Positions 45,860 to 55,288 of a DNA stretch of 64,000 bases are shown piece by piece. Below the pieces are notes generated by a model that had not been told where the DNA came from, did no database searches, and saw only the letters and a program-made list of their open reading frames with translations. How positions within the stretch are numbered: position 1 is the stretch's first letter; each line of letters begins with the position of its first letter. The position numbers were made by a program, and so were the translations under genes. Source of the stretch: Roseibium denhamense (lineage in GTDB: Bacteria > Pseudomonadota > Alphaproteobacteria > Rhizobiales > Stappiaceae); assembly GCF_009711415.1 (NCBI RefSeq), contig NZ_SMLZ01000115.1, positions 127,543 to 191,542 on the forward strand, written 5' to 3'.

Positions 45860-47785
45860 ATGGCAGTCAGACAGCTCGGCGAGCGCGTGATCAACCAGAT
45901 CGCCGCCGGAGAAGTGATCGAACGCCCGGCCAGCGTGATCAAGGAGCTGGTCGAAAACGCCGTTGATGCGGGAGCACGCCAGGTGGATATCGTCACCGCG
46001 GCGGGCGGCAAGACACTCATGCGGGTCACCGACGATGGTGCGGGCATGACACGGGACGATTTGCAGCTCGCCGTCCGGCGGCATTGCACATCCAAGATTT
46101 CCGAGGACGATCTCTTCGATATCCGCACTTTGGGCTTCCGCGGCGAGGCGCTGCCGTCCATCGGGTCGGTGACGCGCCTAGCCATTCAGACCCGACACGC
46201 GCAAGAAGACCACGCCTGGGCTATTGCCGTTGAAGGCGGTAAGGAAAGCGCGCCTGTTCCTGCGGCCCGCGCCAAGGGCACGCAGGTTGAGGTCCGGGAC
46301 CTGTTCTTTGCAACGCCGGCGCGGTTGAAGTTTCTGAAATCCGACCGGGCCGAGGCGGCCGCCATCACCGAGATCGTCAAACGCATTGCGCTTGCCTATC
46401 CGGAAACGGGATTTTCGCTCTCCGGCACGGACCGGCAGGCCCAGACCTGGCCGGCAGCAAGAGGTGAAACGCCGCATATTGCCCGGATCGCGCAGATCCT
46501 TGGGGCGGACTTTGTTGTAAATGCCATGGAACTCGATGCGGAACGGGAAGGGGTCCGGCTGACAGGATTTGCCGGGTTGCCAACCCATCACAGGGGCAAT
46601 GCGCAGCACCAGTTCTTTTTCGTCAATGGCCGCCCGGTGAAGGACAAGCTGCTTTTGTCCGGTCTGCGCGGTGCCTATGCGGATGTGCTCGCCCGCGACC
46701 GTCACCCGGTAGTCGTGCTGTTCATCGATCTGGATCCGGCGCTGGTGGACGTCAATGTTCATCCCGCCAAGGCCGATGTGCGGTTTCGCGATGCGCAGTT
46801 GGTGCGCGGGCTTCTCGTCGGTGCCATCAAGCACGCCCTGGTTCAGTCCGGCCACCGGGCTTCCACCTCGAATGCGGCTGTGGCGCTGGATGCCTTGCGG
46901 GCGAATGGCACAGGTTATGGATCGGCGGGCGCAGCGGTGCATGATGCCGGTCATCCGGCCAATGGCGCCGCTGCCTCCGGCCAAACCGCTCCGGTCTATG
47001 GCCAAGGGCCGGCATCACCGTCTGAGCGCTGGGCAGCGGACGCGTTCCGTCCTTTGGAACCCGCAGGCGGCAGAGCGGGATCCGCGCCGGGCTTTGCCGA
47101 AGGCGCACAGGCGGGTTTTGCCGGGCAGTCGGGGCTCAGCGGCCTCGCCATTCCCTCCGCCGATGCAAGGGCGCACGATGTTGCGGTCGAGCCAGAAAAG
47201 ACCGGTTTGCCGCTCGGCGCGGCCCGGGCGCAGGTGCATGAAACATACATTATCGCGCAGACCGAAGATGGCGTCGTCATCGTGGACCAGCATGCCGCCC
47301 ATGAACGATTGGTCTACGAGCGGCTCAAGGAAGCGCTGGCCAAAAAGGACGTTGCCCGCCAGATCCTGCTGATCCCGGAAGTTGTTGATCTTCCCGAAGA
47401 AGATGCAGCCCGCCTCGCTGAACGGGCGGAGGACCTGGAGAAGGTCGGTTTGGCGCTTGAAGCCTTTGGGCCGGGTGCGATTGCCGTGCGCGAAACCCCG
47501 GCCATTTTGGGGGACATGGACATTCAGGGCATGGTGAGGACCCTCGCCGATGAACTTGCTGAGTGGGATACGGCCGACAGCTTGAAGGAGAAGCTGGACC
47601 ATGTCGCCGCCACGATGGCTTGTCATGGCTCCGTGCGGGCCGGACGGCGTATGCGGCCGGAAGAAATGGACGCCCTTTTGCGCGACATGGAGGCAACGCC
47701 GTTGTCCGGCCAATGCAATCATGGCCGCCCGACCTGGGTGGAGCTCAAGCTCGGCGATATCGAGAAACTGTTTGGCCGGAAATAG
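45860..47785 (+). CDS. mutL: DNA mismatch repair protein MutL, endonuclease type
   Basis: 641 residues. The N-terminal GHKL ATPase has [20 protein letters not shown] (about 22-41), DDGAGM and [11 protein letters not shown] disordered linker of about 120 residues (Ala/Gly/Pro/Ser) precedes the C-terminal dimerisation domain. There [12 protein letters not shown] matches the nuclease motif DQHA(X)2E(X)4E, and CNHGRPTW matches the CPHGRP motif, so this MutL should nick DNA itself, as in bacteria without MutH. ATG at 45860 follows AAAGGGACTTTC; the upstream GTG at 45836 is less likely. Monocistronic. Confidence 0.97.
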   Translation: MAVRQLGERVINQIAAGEVIERPASVIKELVENAVDAGARQVDIVTAAGGKTLMRVTDDGAGMTRDDLQLAVRRHCTSKISEDDLFDIRTLGFRGEALPSIGSVTRLAIQTRHAQEDHAWAIAVEGGKESAPVPAARAKGTQVEVRDLFFATPARLKFLKSDRAEAAAITEIVKRIALAYPETGFSLSGTDRQAQTWPAARGETPHIARIAQILGADFVVNAMELDAEREGVRLTGFAGLPTHHRGNAQHQFFFVNGRPVKDKLLLSGLRGAYADVLARDRHPVVVLFIDLDPALVDVNVHPAKADVRFRDAQLVRGLLVGAIKHALVQSGHRASTSNAAVALDALRANGTGYGSAGAAVHDAGHPANGAAASGQTAPVYGQGPASPSERWAADAFRPLEPAGGRAGSAPGFAEGAQAGFAGQSGLSGLAIPSADARAHDVAVEPEKTGLPLGAARAQVHETYIIAQTEDGVVIVDQHAAHERLVYERLKEALAKKDVARQILLIPEVVDLPEEDAARLAERAEDLEKVGLALEAFGPGAIAVRETPAILGDMDIQGMVRTLADELAEWDTADSLKEKLDHVAATMACHGSVRAGRRMRPEEMDALLRDMEATPLSGQCNHGRPTWVELKLGDIEKLFGRK

Positions 47786-47892
47786 CAGAGCCTCTTGGGA
47801 CGGGCAGCGTCCCGTTGCCTAGCTTGGCACATCAGGCTTGATCGGCCCCGGCCTTTGCGCCGTAATCTCTTGCAACGGCACGGAGACGCTGA

Positions 47893-48786
47893 ATGACGAA
47901 ACATGAAACCGGGCAAGCACGCGGATCATCCCTTGAGGACACGGCGCCAAAAGCCAGTTTGGGCGCCCGTTCGCTGCGCGTTCTGCGGAAAATCCTGTTT
48001 GCAGGTCTGATCGCCTACGCGATTGTTGCAGGGTACATGTATGTCGCGCAGCGGAGCATGGTGTTTCCCGGGTCCGGCGTTCTGGAAACGCCCGAGGCCA
48101 AGGGCCTGTCGGGCGTTGCAGTTGACCGGATTGCGATGGCGGATGGGACAAACGTTACGGTTTGGTCCGCTCCTCCGGCCAGCCCCGGTCTGCCGACACT
48201 TTTGTATTTTCAGGGCAATGCCCAACCAGTGTCCACCCGTTGGAAACGCTTCAAGATGATCCTCGACAGCGGGTATGGGCTTTATGTTCCAACCTATCGC
48301 GGCTATCCGGGAAGCGAGGGCAGCCCATCGGAAGAGGCCCTAATTGCCGATGCGCTGGCCCATTACGACCGTTTGAAGGACCTGCAGGACGGGCCGGTGA
48401 TCCTCCATGGTGAAAGCCTTGGCACTGGCCTTGCGACTGCGGTTGCGGCAGTGCGCCCGGATGTTGATCTTCTGGTTCTAGAAGCGCCCTACACGGCGCT
48501 GGTGGATATCGCCACCGAACAATATCCGTGGCTGCCGGTGCGCCTCTTGATGAAGGACCCGATGCCGACACGCGACCGGATCAAGGATGTTACAGCGCCG
48601 GTCCTGATTTTCCATGGCACGGAGGACCGGATCATTCCGGTGGCGCATGGCCAGCGCTTGTTTGATGCAGCTCCCGACCCGAAGGAGATCGTCATCTTTG
48701 ACGGCGGGCAACATGGTGATCTTTGGACGCTTGGCCTTTGGGAGAAGGTCAGCGAGACCTATGCCGGGCTTGAAACCGCCCGTTAG
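47893..48786 (+). CDS. Membrane-anchored alpha/beta hydrolase (BEM46/ABHD13-like)
   Basis: 297 residues. One N-terminal membrane helix (about 33-50, ILFAGLIAYAIVAGYMYV) is followed by a hydrolase domain: nucleophile in HGESLGTGLA (Ser about 174), Asp in IFHGTEDRIIPV, His in DGGQHGDLW. The layout is that of the BEM46 group (bacterial YfhR-like). The active site would be in the periplasm if the helix is N-in. The start lacks a strong ribosome site (GGAGACGCTG is nearest). The stop codon lies within a family 3 repeat. Confidence 0.9.
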   Translation: MTKHETGQARGSSLEDTAPKASLGARSLRVLRKILFAGLIAYAIVAGYMYVAQRSMVFPGSGVLETPEAKGLSGVAVDRIAMADGTNVTVWSAPPASPGLPTLLYFQGNAQPVSTRWKRFKMILDSGYGLYVPTYRGYPGSEGSPSEEALIADALAHYDRLKDLQDGPVILHGESLGTGLATAVAAVRPDVDLLVLEAPYTALVDIATEQYPWLPVRLLMKDPMPTRDRIKDVTAPVLIFHGTEDRIIPVAHGQRLFDAAPDPKEIVIFDGGQHGDLWTLGLWEKVSETYAGLETAR

Positions 48787-48801
48787 GATCAGCTTTGGGC
48801 G
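48777..48801. repeat. Family 3 element, short copy 3
   Basis: GATCAGCTTTGGGCG (48787-48801) is identical to the right half of copies 1 and 2 (19925, 24839). The left arm is only CGCCC (48777-48781), within the end of the hydrolase gene, so the stem is 5 bp. It lies between this gene and the convergent porin. Confidence 0.5.
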
Positions 48802-48844
48802 TTTTCAGTATGCGCGCACAAGGCTGCAGCAGGTGGCCGGGTGG

Positions 48845-50035
48845 TCAGAAGGACCTTTGAAATCTCAAGGTTCCAAACACTTCGTAAGTGTCATCCAGTC
48901 CGGCTGCATTCTTATAGTTAAGATCGCGGTACTGCAGTTCCGGCCCCATTTTCAGGCCCTTGACCGGCTCCCAGAGAAGATTAGCGGTTGTGCTCCACTG
49001 CGTGAAATCAAAATCATCCGTGCCCGCATCGACCTTGTGATACCCCGCTTCCAGCGCCAGCGTGAAATCGTCGAATTTGTGCCAGAGACCGCTGGTGAGG
49101 TTCAGGGTCTTGGTTGCTTTTGTCCGGCGCCCGTCCCAAACCGCATCGGTTATCAAATCGGTCCAGTCGGTGGACCCATAGCCGCTGGCCCCGTGTGTAT
49201 AGACCACTTGCAGGGCGGCGAGTGTCTTGCCACCAAAGGCGGTGAAGTCAAGTTTTACGCCGGCCCCGGCAGCCCAGCCCAGAAGCGTGTCATTGGAACC
49301 GGTTGCCGACGTGTAGTCGGTTCCCGGATAAACCTGATGGAGCGCCCCCATGATTTGGGCCTTGCCCCAATCCTGGGTCGAGCGCAACCGCACCACGGCA
49401 TCCGGCACCCGGGTGCCGCCAAAACTTTCCGTGCCGCCATCCAGACCGAGACTGGTTTCCCGCTCCGTCCGTTGCTCCGCTGCCAGTGTCGCGCTCAAGC
49501 CCTCCGCAAAGCTTGCGGTATAGGACAGCATGTTGGTTGTCAGGTCCGAAACGCTGGAGATCTGGGCATCCGAGGCATAGCCTCTGAAAAAATCAAACCG
49601 GGAACGGTGATATCCCGCCAGCAGGCCGCCCCAATGGATGTAGTTCTTTTCGATCGAAGTGGATTCGTCGCCGTTTGCGATCTTTTGAGACAGTTCCACA
49701 TAGGTCCGCAAAGTCCCGAATTCCGTTTCAGTCCGGGCATCGAAATGAAGATAGGCACTTGTCCGCCACTCCGCGCCATCGGAGTCGCGGTCGCCCCAGG
49801 CGTTTTCGTTCTGGCCGAAATTGTAAAACCGGACCTCAGAGCGCGCTTTAGCGTGGACGCGCAGGCATGTTGTTGTGCCTGGAAGGTAGAAAAACCTGGA
49901 TCCGTAGGCATCGCACACGCGAACATAATCAACCGGTTCAGGCGATTGCCGAATGTCTGCGGCAATTGATGCCGTAGAACCAGCGATCGCAAGGGCAAGT
50001 CCACCAGCTAATCCACTTGGCCGCATTGAAGGCAC
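48845..50035 (-). CDS. Rhizobial-type outer membrane porin, copy 1
   Basis: 396 residues with a signal peptide (to about SIAADI). After it comes PVDYVRVCDAYGSRFFYLPG and TTCLRVHAKARSEVRF, with the Cys pair and opening of the Porin_2 family (Brucella Omp2, Rhizobium RopA). Alternating short strands with ETEFGTLRTYVELS and a terminal Phe (FGTLRFQRSF) mark a 16-strand outer-membrane barrel recognised by Bam. The start is GTG at 50035, with GGAAGAG 6 nt upstream. The paralogue at 50305-51486 follows the same layout and is well conserved along its length; the two form a tandem pair. Confidence 0.94.
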   Translation of the reverse strand: MPSMRPSGLAGGLALAIAGSTASIAADIRQSPEPVDYVRVCDAYGSRFFYLPGTTTCLRVHAKARSEVRFYNFGQNENAWGDRDSDGAEWRTSAYLHFDARTETEFGTLRTYVELSQKIANGDESTSIEKNYIHWGGLLAGYHRSRFDFFRGYASDAQISSVSDLTTNMLSYTASFAEGLSATLAAEQRTERETSLGLDGGTESFGGTRVPDAVVRLRSTQDWGKAQIMGALHQVYPGTDYTSATGSNDTLLGWAAGAGVKLDFTAFGGKTLAALQVVYTHGASGYGSTDWTDLITDAVWDGRRTKATKTLNLTSGLWHKFDDFTLALEAGYHKVDAGTDDFDFTQWSTTANLLWEPVKGLKMGPELQYRDLNYKNAAGLDDTYEVFGTLRFQRSF

Positions 50036-50221
50036 CAGAAACTCTTCCGCAAATGTTGATCAAACTCTGTACCGGCATCCGGCCCAAGCGTTTTTACCGG
50101 TCTAGTTGTTGCCGACGTAAACCCTGTTAGCAGAACCAGGTAAACAAACCGGCGGCAAGACCGGTAGGCAGAGCCGCAGCAATTTGCGTTCATGTGCCCT
50201 TGAACCCGGATGGGTGCAAAC

Positions 50222-50247
50222 AAAAAAGCGCGCCGGCAAAGGCGCGC
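50222..50247 (-). terminator. Terminator of porin copy 2
   Basis: GCGCGCC (50228-50234) pairs perfectly with GGCGCGC (50241-50247) around a 6-nt loop; on the minus strand a TTTTTTG tract follows. It lies about 58 bp after the stop of the porin at 50305 and separates the two porin genes. Confidence 0.85.
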
Positions 50248-50304
50248 CCGGAAATGAGGGTCTATTTGGGTGCCGAGACGGCGATTCAATACGGAAAACC
50301 GCGG

Positions 50305-51486
50305 TCAGAAGGAGCGCTGGATCCGGAATGTGCCGTAGACCTCATAGGTATCGTCCAGGCCGGACGCTGTGTTGTAGTCAATGTCCCGGTATTGAACCTC
50401 TGGTCCCATTTCAAAGCCGTCAACCGGCTCCCACATGGCGTTACCTGTGATACTCCACTGTGTGAAGTCGAACGCGTCAGTGCCAGCATCTACATCGTGA
50501 TACCCGCCTTCCACCGCCAGCGTGAAATCGTTGATGGTCTGACTGACGCCACCGAAGATGTTGAACGTTTTTGTGGTTTCCGTGCTGTTGCCGTCCCAAA
50601 CCGCGTCGGTGATCTGACCTACCCAGCCTGTTGAACCGTACCCGCTGGCACCATCCGTGTAGACAACCTGAACAGCCACGCTGGTGCCGCCGCCCAGCGC
50701 ATCGAAATCAAACTCCGCACCGGCGCCGACGGCCCAGCCGAGTTTGTCTTCATCGGAGCCTGTCGAGGCATTGAATTGCGCGTTCGGGTAGACTTGATGG
50801 AGGGCGCCCATGATTTGAGCCTGACCCCAACTCTGATTGATTCCCAGGGCGGCAACAACATCAGGGGCGCGTGTGCCCCCATAGGCCAGAGTTGCGCCGT
50901 TAAGACCGATATTGGTTTCGCGGCTACTGCGGTCTTCAAGCGCAACGGTCGCACTAAGCCCATGTCCGAAGGTGAGCGTGTAGGCAAGCTGGTTGATTGT
51001 CTGGTCGGAATAGCTCTCGATCTGCGCATCCATGGCGTAGCCGGTGAAGAAGTCGAAGTTGGAGCTGTTGTAGCCGGCCAGCAAACCACCCCATTGGATG
51101 TAGGCTTTTTCGAGGCTGTCGCTTTCGGTTCCGTTGTTCGCTTGCTGGTAGAGCTCAGTGTAGGCACGAAGCGTGCCGAATTCGGTTTCGGTGCGCGCAT
51201 CCAGATAAATGTAACCGCGGGTCCGCCACTGGTAGCCGTCCGTATCACGGTCGCCCCAGGCGTTTTCCGCCTCTCCAAAATTGCGAATCCGAATTTCCGT
51301 GCGGACCCGTCCGCGAATACGCAGGCATGTCTCGGTTCCGGGGATATAGAAAAAGCGTTTCCCGTAGGCGTCGCACACGCGGACGTAATCGACCGGTTCT
51401 GGTGCGATAGGAAGATCGGCCGCGTTTGCGGGAAGGGCGGCCGTTGCAACGCATGTGGCAGCGCAGAGTGCGGATAGGTGTTTCAT
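50305..51486 (-). CDS. Rhizobial-type outer membrane porin, copy 2
   Basis: 393 residues from MKHLSALCAATCVATAALPA, a signal peptide, with CGGAG before the ATG. The mature part begins with the same EPVDYVRVCDAYGKRFFYIP block as copy 1, contains ETEFGTLRAYTELYQQAN, and ends FGTFRIQRSF-like (YGTFRIQRSF), with terminal Phe. It is a general diffusion barrel of the Porin_2 family. It has its own terminator before copy 1, so the pair is transcribed separately and could be used under different conditions. An upstream in-frame start at 51549 would precede the signal peptide and is rejected. Confidence 0.95.
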   Translation of the reverse strand: MKHLSALCAATCVATAALPANAADLPIAPEPVDYVRVCDAYGKRFFYIPGTETCLRIRGRVRTEIRIRNFGEAENAWGDRDTDGYQWRTRGYIYLDARTETEFGTLRAYTELYQQANNGTESDSLEKAYIQWGGLLAGYNSSNFDFFTGYAMDAQIESYSDQTINQLAYTLTFGHGLSATVALEDRSSRETNIGLNGATLAYGGTRAPDVVAALGINQSWGQAQIMGALHQVYPNAQFNASTGSDEDKLGWAVGAGAEFDFDALGGGTSVAVQVVYTDGASGYGSTGWVGQITDAVWDGNSTETTKTFNIFGGVSQTINDFTLAVEGGYHDVDAGTDAFDFTQWSITGNAMWEPVDGFEMGPEVQYRDIDYNTASGLDDTYEVYGTFRIQRSF

Positions 51487-51621
51487 GGCATTGCTCCGAG
51501 AAAACAGAAACATACAGACTATGTGGCGCTCCAATCGTGACACCTTCACGAAGAAAGCAGCTGATCTTACCTAGCGAGAGTTTTTGGGGCGAGCTGTGGT
51601 TTTTGTGCAACGCAGCGCTGT

Positions 51622-52137
51622 TTAGCGCTTCTGGCTGAAGAAGGTTCTCAGAATCGTGCTTGCCCGGTGTTCGCCAATACCGGAATAAACGTCCGGGCTG
51701 TGATGGCAGGTGGGCGCGCAAAAAAAACGCGTTCCGTGTTCCACTGCGCCGCCTTTTTCATCGCCAGCGCCAAAGTAAAGCCGCCGGATACGGGCGAAGG
51801 AAATCGCACCGGCACACATGGCACAGGGCTCAAGGGTCACGTAAAGGTCGCAGCCCGGCAAACGTTGCGACTTCAAGAGATCACAGGCCTGCCGGATGAC
51901 AAGCACTTCGGCATGAGCGGTCGGGTCATTGAGCTCCAATGTGCGGTTGCCGTCCCTTGCCAGAACCACACCGTCCTGCACCAGCACCGCCCCGACCGGG
52001 ACTTCGCCGCGTCGCGCCGCCTTCTCGGCCTCTTCAAGGGCAAGGTCCATGAAGCTTTGGGGTGCCGGGCCAAAAGAGGGGGATTGGTCATCGCTCATTC
52101 TCCGCATGTACCGCGAATTGCGCGCGCCGTCAGCCAT
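51622..52137 (-). CDS. tadA: tRNA-specific adenosine deaminase TadA
   Basis: Converts A34 to inosine in tRNA-Arg(ACG), an essential wobble modification. The zinc deaminase motif is present: THA-HAEVLV (His75, Glu77 in this numbering) and TLEPCAMCAGA (Cys105, Cys108). FGAGDEKGGAVEHG is the TadA form of the next block. With the start at 52137 the protein has about 20 extra N-terminal residues; ATG at 52098 is an alternative and would be nearer the usual 150 residues. The gene is divergent from rluB. Confidence 0.93.
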   Translation of the reverse strand: MADGARNSRYMRRMSDDQSPSFGPAPQSFMDLALEEAEKAARRGEVPVGAVLVQDGVVLARDGNRTLELNDPTAHAEVLVIRQACDLLKSQRLPGCDLYVTLEPCAMCAGAISFARIRRLYFGAGDEKGGAVEHGTRFFCAPTCHHSPDVYSGIGEHRASTILRTFFSQKR

Positions 52138-52253
52138 TTTGGCTCTTCGTCAGCCTCTCCATTGGCAGCTATGCGCAATCCGCGCAGCCACCGTGCGCTG
52201 AATGATGAAAACAACCGATTCCCGAAAGCCGTCCGCTCTGCTATGACGCATCC

Positions 52254-53633
52254 ATGACAACAAGAAAATTCTCCCAGAACCGTCCCGGCCCGTCGGGTGG
52301 CCGCGGGCGCGGCGGGTCTGCCTCTTCCGGTGCCCGGTCCAAACCGCAAAACCGGAAGCCGGACCGCGTGAAAAAGACAAACGAAGCGCCAGCGCCCGCA
52401 CGCCTTGCGGACGAGGCTGCGGATCGCGGTGAGCGCATTGCCAAGGTGATGGCGCGCGCGGGCCTGTGTTCGCGCCGCGAAGCGGAGACCTGGATCGAAA
52501 ACGGCCGGGTGGAGCTGAACGGCAAGGCGCTGACAACGCCAGCCGTAACGGTGTCCAGCAAGGACACAGTGCTAGTCGATGGCAAACCGTTGCCGCTGCG
52601 GGAGCGGACCCGGCTCTGGCTCTATCATAAGCCAAAGGGCCTTGTGACGACCAACAAGGATCCGGAAGGCCGTCCGACCGTCTTCGACCGGCTGCCGGAC
52701 GATCTGCCGCGCGTTCTGACCGTGGGGCGTCTGGATATCAATACGGAAGGCTTGTTGCTGTTGACCAACGATGGCGGTCTGGCCCGTGTTCTGGAGCTGC
52801 CTGCAACCGGCTGGTTGCGGCGCTACCGCGTTCGGGCCTTTGGCAAGGTGACGCAAGCGGATCTGGATGGCCTGAAGGATGGCGTTGCCATTGATGGCGT
52901 TCTTTATGGTGCGATCGAGGCGGTTCTGGACAAGGAACAGGGCGGAAACGTCTGGATTACCGTTGGCCTGCGCGAGGGCAAAAACCGCGAAGTCAAACGG
53001 GTTCTGGAGCATCTGGGGCTGGCCGTGAACCGGTTGATCCGTATTTCCTATGGTCCGTTCCAGCTGATGGATCTTCCAGATGGCGTCGTCCGGGAAATCC
53101 GCGGCAAAGTCTTGCGGGACCAGCTTGGTGAAAAGCTGGCAGAGGAGGCGGGCGCCGATTTCGATGCGCCGATCTTCCATCAGCCCAAACAAGAAAACGA
53201 GCGCAAAAGCGCCCCCAAACGCAGCGGTGGGCGCAGCGGCCCGGACCGGGGCGGCAACCGGCAGGAGCCGCAGTCTGAGGGCAAGTGGCTGACCGCGCGC
53301 GAAGGCAAGAGCGAGACGGACCGGCGCAAGGCGGCCAAGGCCGACCGGAGCCAGCAAAAGCAGACCAAACGCAAGAACGCAGGGCCGCGCCAGGAAACCG
53401 TCTCCCCCAGGTCGCGTTTCCGCATGACATCGGAGCCGAAACCGCGCCGTGACCGCGAGCAGCGCGAATTCACGCCGCCGCAGAGACGGATCTGGAGCGA
53501 TGACGGCCTGGTGGAGGATAAACAGCAGGAACGGCGCACCAGCCGTGACAAGCGTGATGACCGGGGTGACCGCAGCGGTGGCCGCGGGCCTCAGCGCGGA
53601 GATCGCGGGCCGCGCGGCGGAGGGCGGTCTTGA
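52254..53633 (+). CDS. rluB: 23S rRNA pseudouridine synthase, RluB/RsuA family, with basic tail
   Basis: 459 residues. An S4 RNA-binding domain (about 60-110, RIAKVMARAGLCSRREAETW) is followed by the catalytic domain with Asp161 in TVGRLDINTEGLLLLTNDG, then REGKNREVKRVLEHLG. The core is flanked by low-complexity arms: an N-terminal Gly/Ser/Pro/Arg region (1-58) and a C-terminal Arg/Asp/Gly/Gln-rich tail of about 150 residues (from about 310), both likely unstructured and RNA-binding. Long charged tails are common in alphaproteobacterial homologues. rsmD overlaps the stop by 4 nt (TTGA), so rRNA modification genes are coupled. RluB versus RsuA is chosen by context. Confidence 0.9.
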   Translation: MTTRKFSQNRPGPSGGRGRGGSASSGARSKPQNRKPDRVKKTNEAPAPARLADEAADRGERIAKVMARAGLCSRREAETWIENGRVELNGKALTTPAVTVSSKDTVLVDGKPLPLRERTRLWLYHKPKGLVTTNKDPEGRPTVFDRLPDDLPRVLTVGRLDINTEGLLLLTNDGGLARVLELPATGWLRRYRVRAFGKVTQADLDGLKDGVAIDGVLYGAIEAVLDKEQGGNVWITVGLREGKNREVKRVLEHLGLAVNRLIRISYGPFQLMDLPDGVVREIRGKVLRDQLGEKLAEEAGADFDAPIFHQPKQENERKSAPKRSGGRSGPDRGGNRQEPQSEGKWLTAREGKSETDRRKAAKADRSQQKQTKRKNAGPRQETVSPRSRFRMTSEPKPRRDREQREFTPPQRRIWSDDGLVEDKQQERRTSRDKRDDRGDRSGGRGPQRGDRGPRGGGRS

Positions 53634-54193
53634 GGATTGTCGCCGGGCGGTTCAAGGGCCAGGCCCTGGCAGCTCCAAAATCCCAGGCGACCCGGCCCAC
53701 TAGCGACCGGCTTCGGGAAACAGTCTTCAACATCCTGGCCCATGGTCTAGATGTGGATCTGGAAGGGCTGCGGGTGCTGGACCTGTTTGCTGGAACCGGC
53801 GCGCTTGGTTTTGAGGCCATGAGCCGGGGCGCCAGGCATGCCACCTTCATCGAAGAGGGCACGGAAGCGCGCGGCATTATCCGTCGCAACATGGAAGCCT
53901 TTGGCCTGAACGGGGTGTCGAAGATTTTCCGCCGCGATGCGACAAGGCTGGGGTCGGCCGGAAACATTGAGCCGTTTGATCTGGTGTTCGCCGACCCGCC
54001 TTATGACAAGGCGCTGGGCGAGAAGGCATTGGCCTCAGCCGCACAGGGCGGTTGGCTGAAGCCTGACGCGGTCTGTGTCCTGGAAGAACGGGCCACGGCG
54101 CGCATTGATTTGCCGGAAGGATTTGCGGAACTGGACCGGCGGCAGGCCGGCGACAGTCAGGTTCTTTTCGCCAGATACCAGCCCGGCACCTGA
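53630..54193 (+). CDS. rsmD: 16S rRNA (guanine(966)-N(2))-methyltransferase
   Basis: 187 residues. MRIVAGRFKGQALAAP opens it in the family way, DLFAGTGALGFEAMSRGA (51-68) is the SAM-binding site, and DPPY (122-125) is the catalytic tetrad. The start codon is TTG at 53630, inside the rluB stop (TTGA overlap), so translation is coupled. It modifies 16S rRNA during small-subunit assembly. Confidence 0.95.
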   Translation: MRIVAGRFKGQALAAPKSQATRPTSDRLRETVFNILAHGLDVDLEGLRVLDLFAGTGALGFEAMSRGARHATFIEEGTEARGIIRRNMEAFGLNGVSKIFRRDATRLGSAGNIEPFDLVFADPPYDKALGEKALASAAQGGWLKPDAVCVLEERATARIDLPEGFAELDRRQAGDSQVLFARYQPGT

Positions 54194-54201
54194 CTTAACC
54201 G

Positions 54202-55059
54202 TCAAGGCCCGCCTGGCAGCATGACATAAACGGTTGTCTGGGTGGGCAGCGTGGACCGGCTGATAAGCCGTTGCGGACCTTCAGCGCGTGTCACGACATA
54301 TCCGGCCTCGCTGGCGCGGCTGACAAACGCCTGCAACGCCCCGGCAAAGTGAAAATGCATCGGGATGATCAAGGCTGGCCCGATGCTGTCCAGAACATGC
54401 ATCAGGCTGTCCAGGCGCAGTGTCGACGAATTGTCGATGGCGGCGAACACAACATCGATTTGGCCAAGCCGGGTCAGGTCGTCCTGCGTCAACCGGTGAT
54501 GCAAGTGCCCGAGATGGGCGATGCAAAGATCTGCAACCTCAAAAATGAAGATCGAATTGCCCAGCCGCCGGGTTTCACCGTCCCAGCCCCGGATGTTGGT
54601 CTGGATGTTGCGGACCCTGACATCTTCCACTGTGATATCGTGGTCCATCGGCCCGCCTTGCGGGTTCCAGCCATACAGAAGATGCTCGATGTTGGGGTCG
54701 GGATTGAACGTGTAGTGCGTGCTGTGCGCGCCGTTCATGGTCGCGATCGTGGGCGTCTGCATCGGCCGGTATGTGTCGTTGTAGTCGGTCGCGATCCGCA
54801 CACCCTGCGGCGTCTGTAATTCAAATGTGGAATGTCCGATGTAGCGGACCTGAACTTCATCTGGCTGAAGCGATGCCTGCCAGACACGCGCTTCGCCGGG
54901 CATAACCGGTGCGAAAGGCGCTTCGGCGACCAATTGGCAGATGGCCAGAGCCGGTTGAGCCACCAAGAGACCTGCCGCAAATGCTGCGTTCAGGATCCAC
55001 AAACGTTTTCTCTGAAAGCAGGTGACCGCTTTCCTTATCCATCCAGCAGAATTTCCCAT
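54202..55059 (-). CDS. Secreted metallo-beta-lactamase-fold hydrolase (UlaG-like)
   Basis: 285 residues from the ATG at 55059 (GGGGAAG upstream). Hydrophobic leader (about 20-40, LWILNAAFAAGLLVAQPALA) acts as a signal peptide. The fold is clear: VRYIGHSTFELQTPQGVRIATD, with His and an Asp-rich strand (IATDYNDTY), then CIAHLGHLHHRLTQDD and IPMHFHF, the metal-ligand histidines. The classic HxHxDH is replaced by these single histidines, as in the lactonase-like UlaG/COG2220 group. Substrate unknown. It ends 9 bp from the end of rsmD, convergent. Confidence 0.85.
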   Translation of the reverse strand: MGNSAGWIRKAVTCFQRKRLWILNAAFAAGLLVAQPALAICQLVAEAPFAPVMPGEARVWQASLQPDEVQVRYIGHSTFELQTPQGVRIATDYNDTYRPMQTPTIATMNGAHSTHYTFNPDPNIEHLLYGWNPQGGPMDHDITVEDVRVRNIQTNIRGWDGETRRLGNSIFIFEVADLCIAHLGHLHHRLTQDDLTRLGQIDVVFAAIDNSSTLRLDSLMHVLDSIGPALIIPMHFHFAGALQAFVSRASEAGYVVTRAEGPQRLISRSTLPTQTTVYVMLPGGP

Positions 55060-55161
55060 ATCGCTTCCCCGGTCGAACTTCGCCTTTTCTGAAGGGTAGG
55101 CGGCACTGCGCCAAGGGCAAGGTTTAAAGACCGGTTGCCTGCTATCTATGCGCTGGGGGAG

Positions 55162-55201
55162 ACTAGGGAACAGGCTAAAGAACTGGGGAACAGGCCAAAG
55201 A
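55162..55201. repeat. 20-bp tandem duplication
   Basis: Two units, ACTAGGGAACAGGCTAAAGA and ACTGGGGAACAGGCCAAAGA, abut exactly with two differences. They lie about 100 bp before the start of the metallo-hydrolase gene. Confidence 0.8.
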
Positions 55202-55288
55202 AAAGGCAACCGGCATATGCAGCGTACTGCTATGGCGGTTGCCAGGTGGGGGCAGGTGGGAGGAAGGACCAGCCCCGGGAATGACTTT

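Noticed and set aside
48614..49969. 451-codon open frame antisense to porin copy 1
   Set aside because: The porin reading with signal peptide, Porin_2 motifs and terminal Phe is far stronger.
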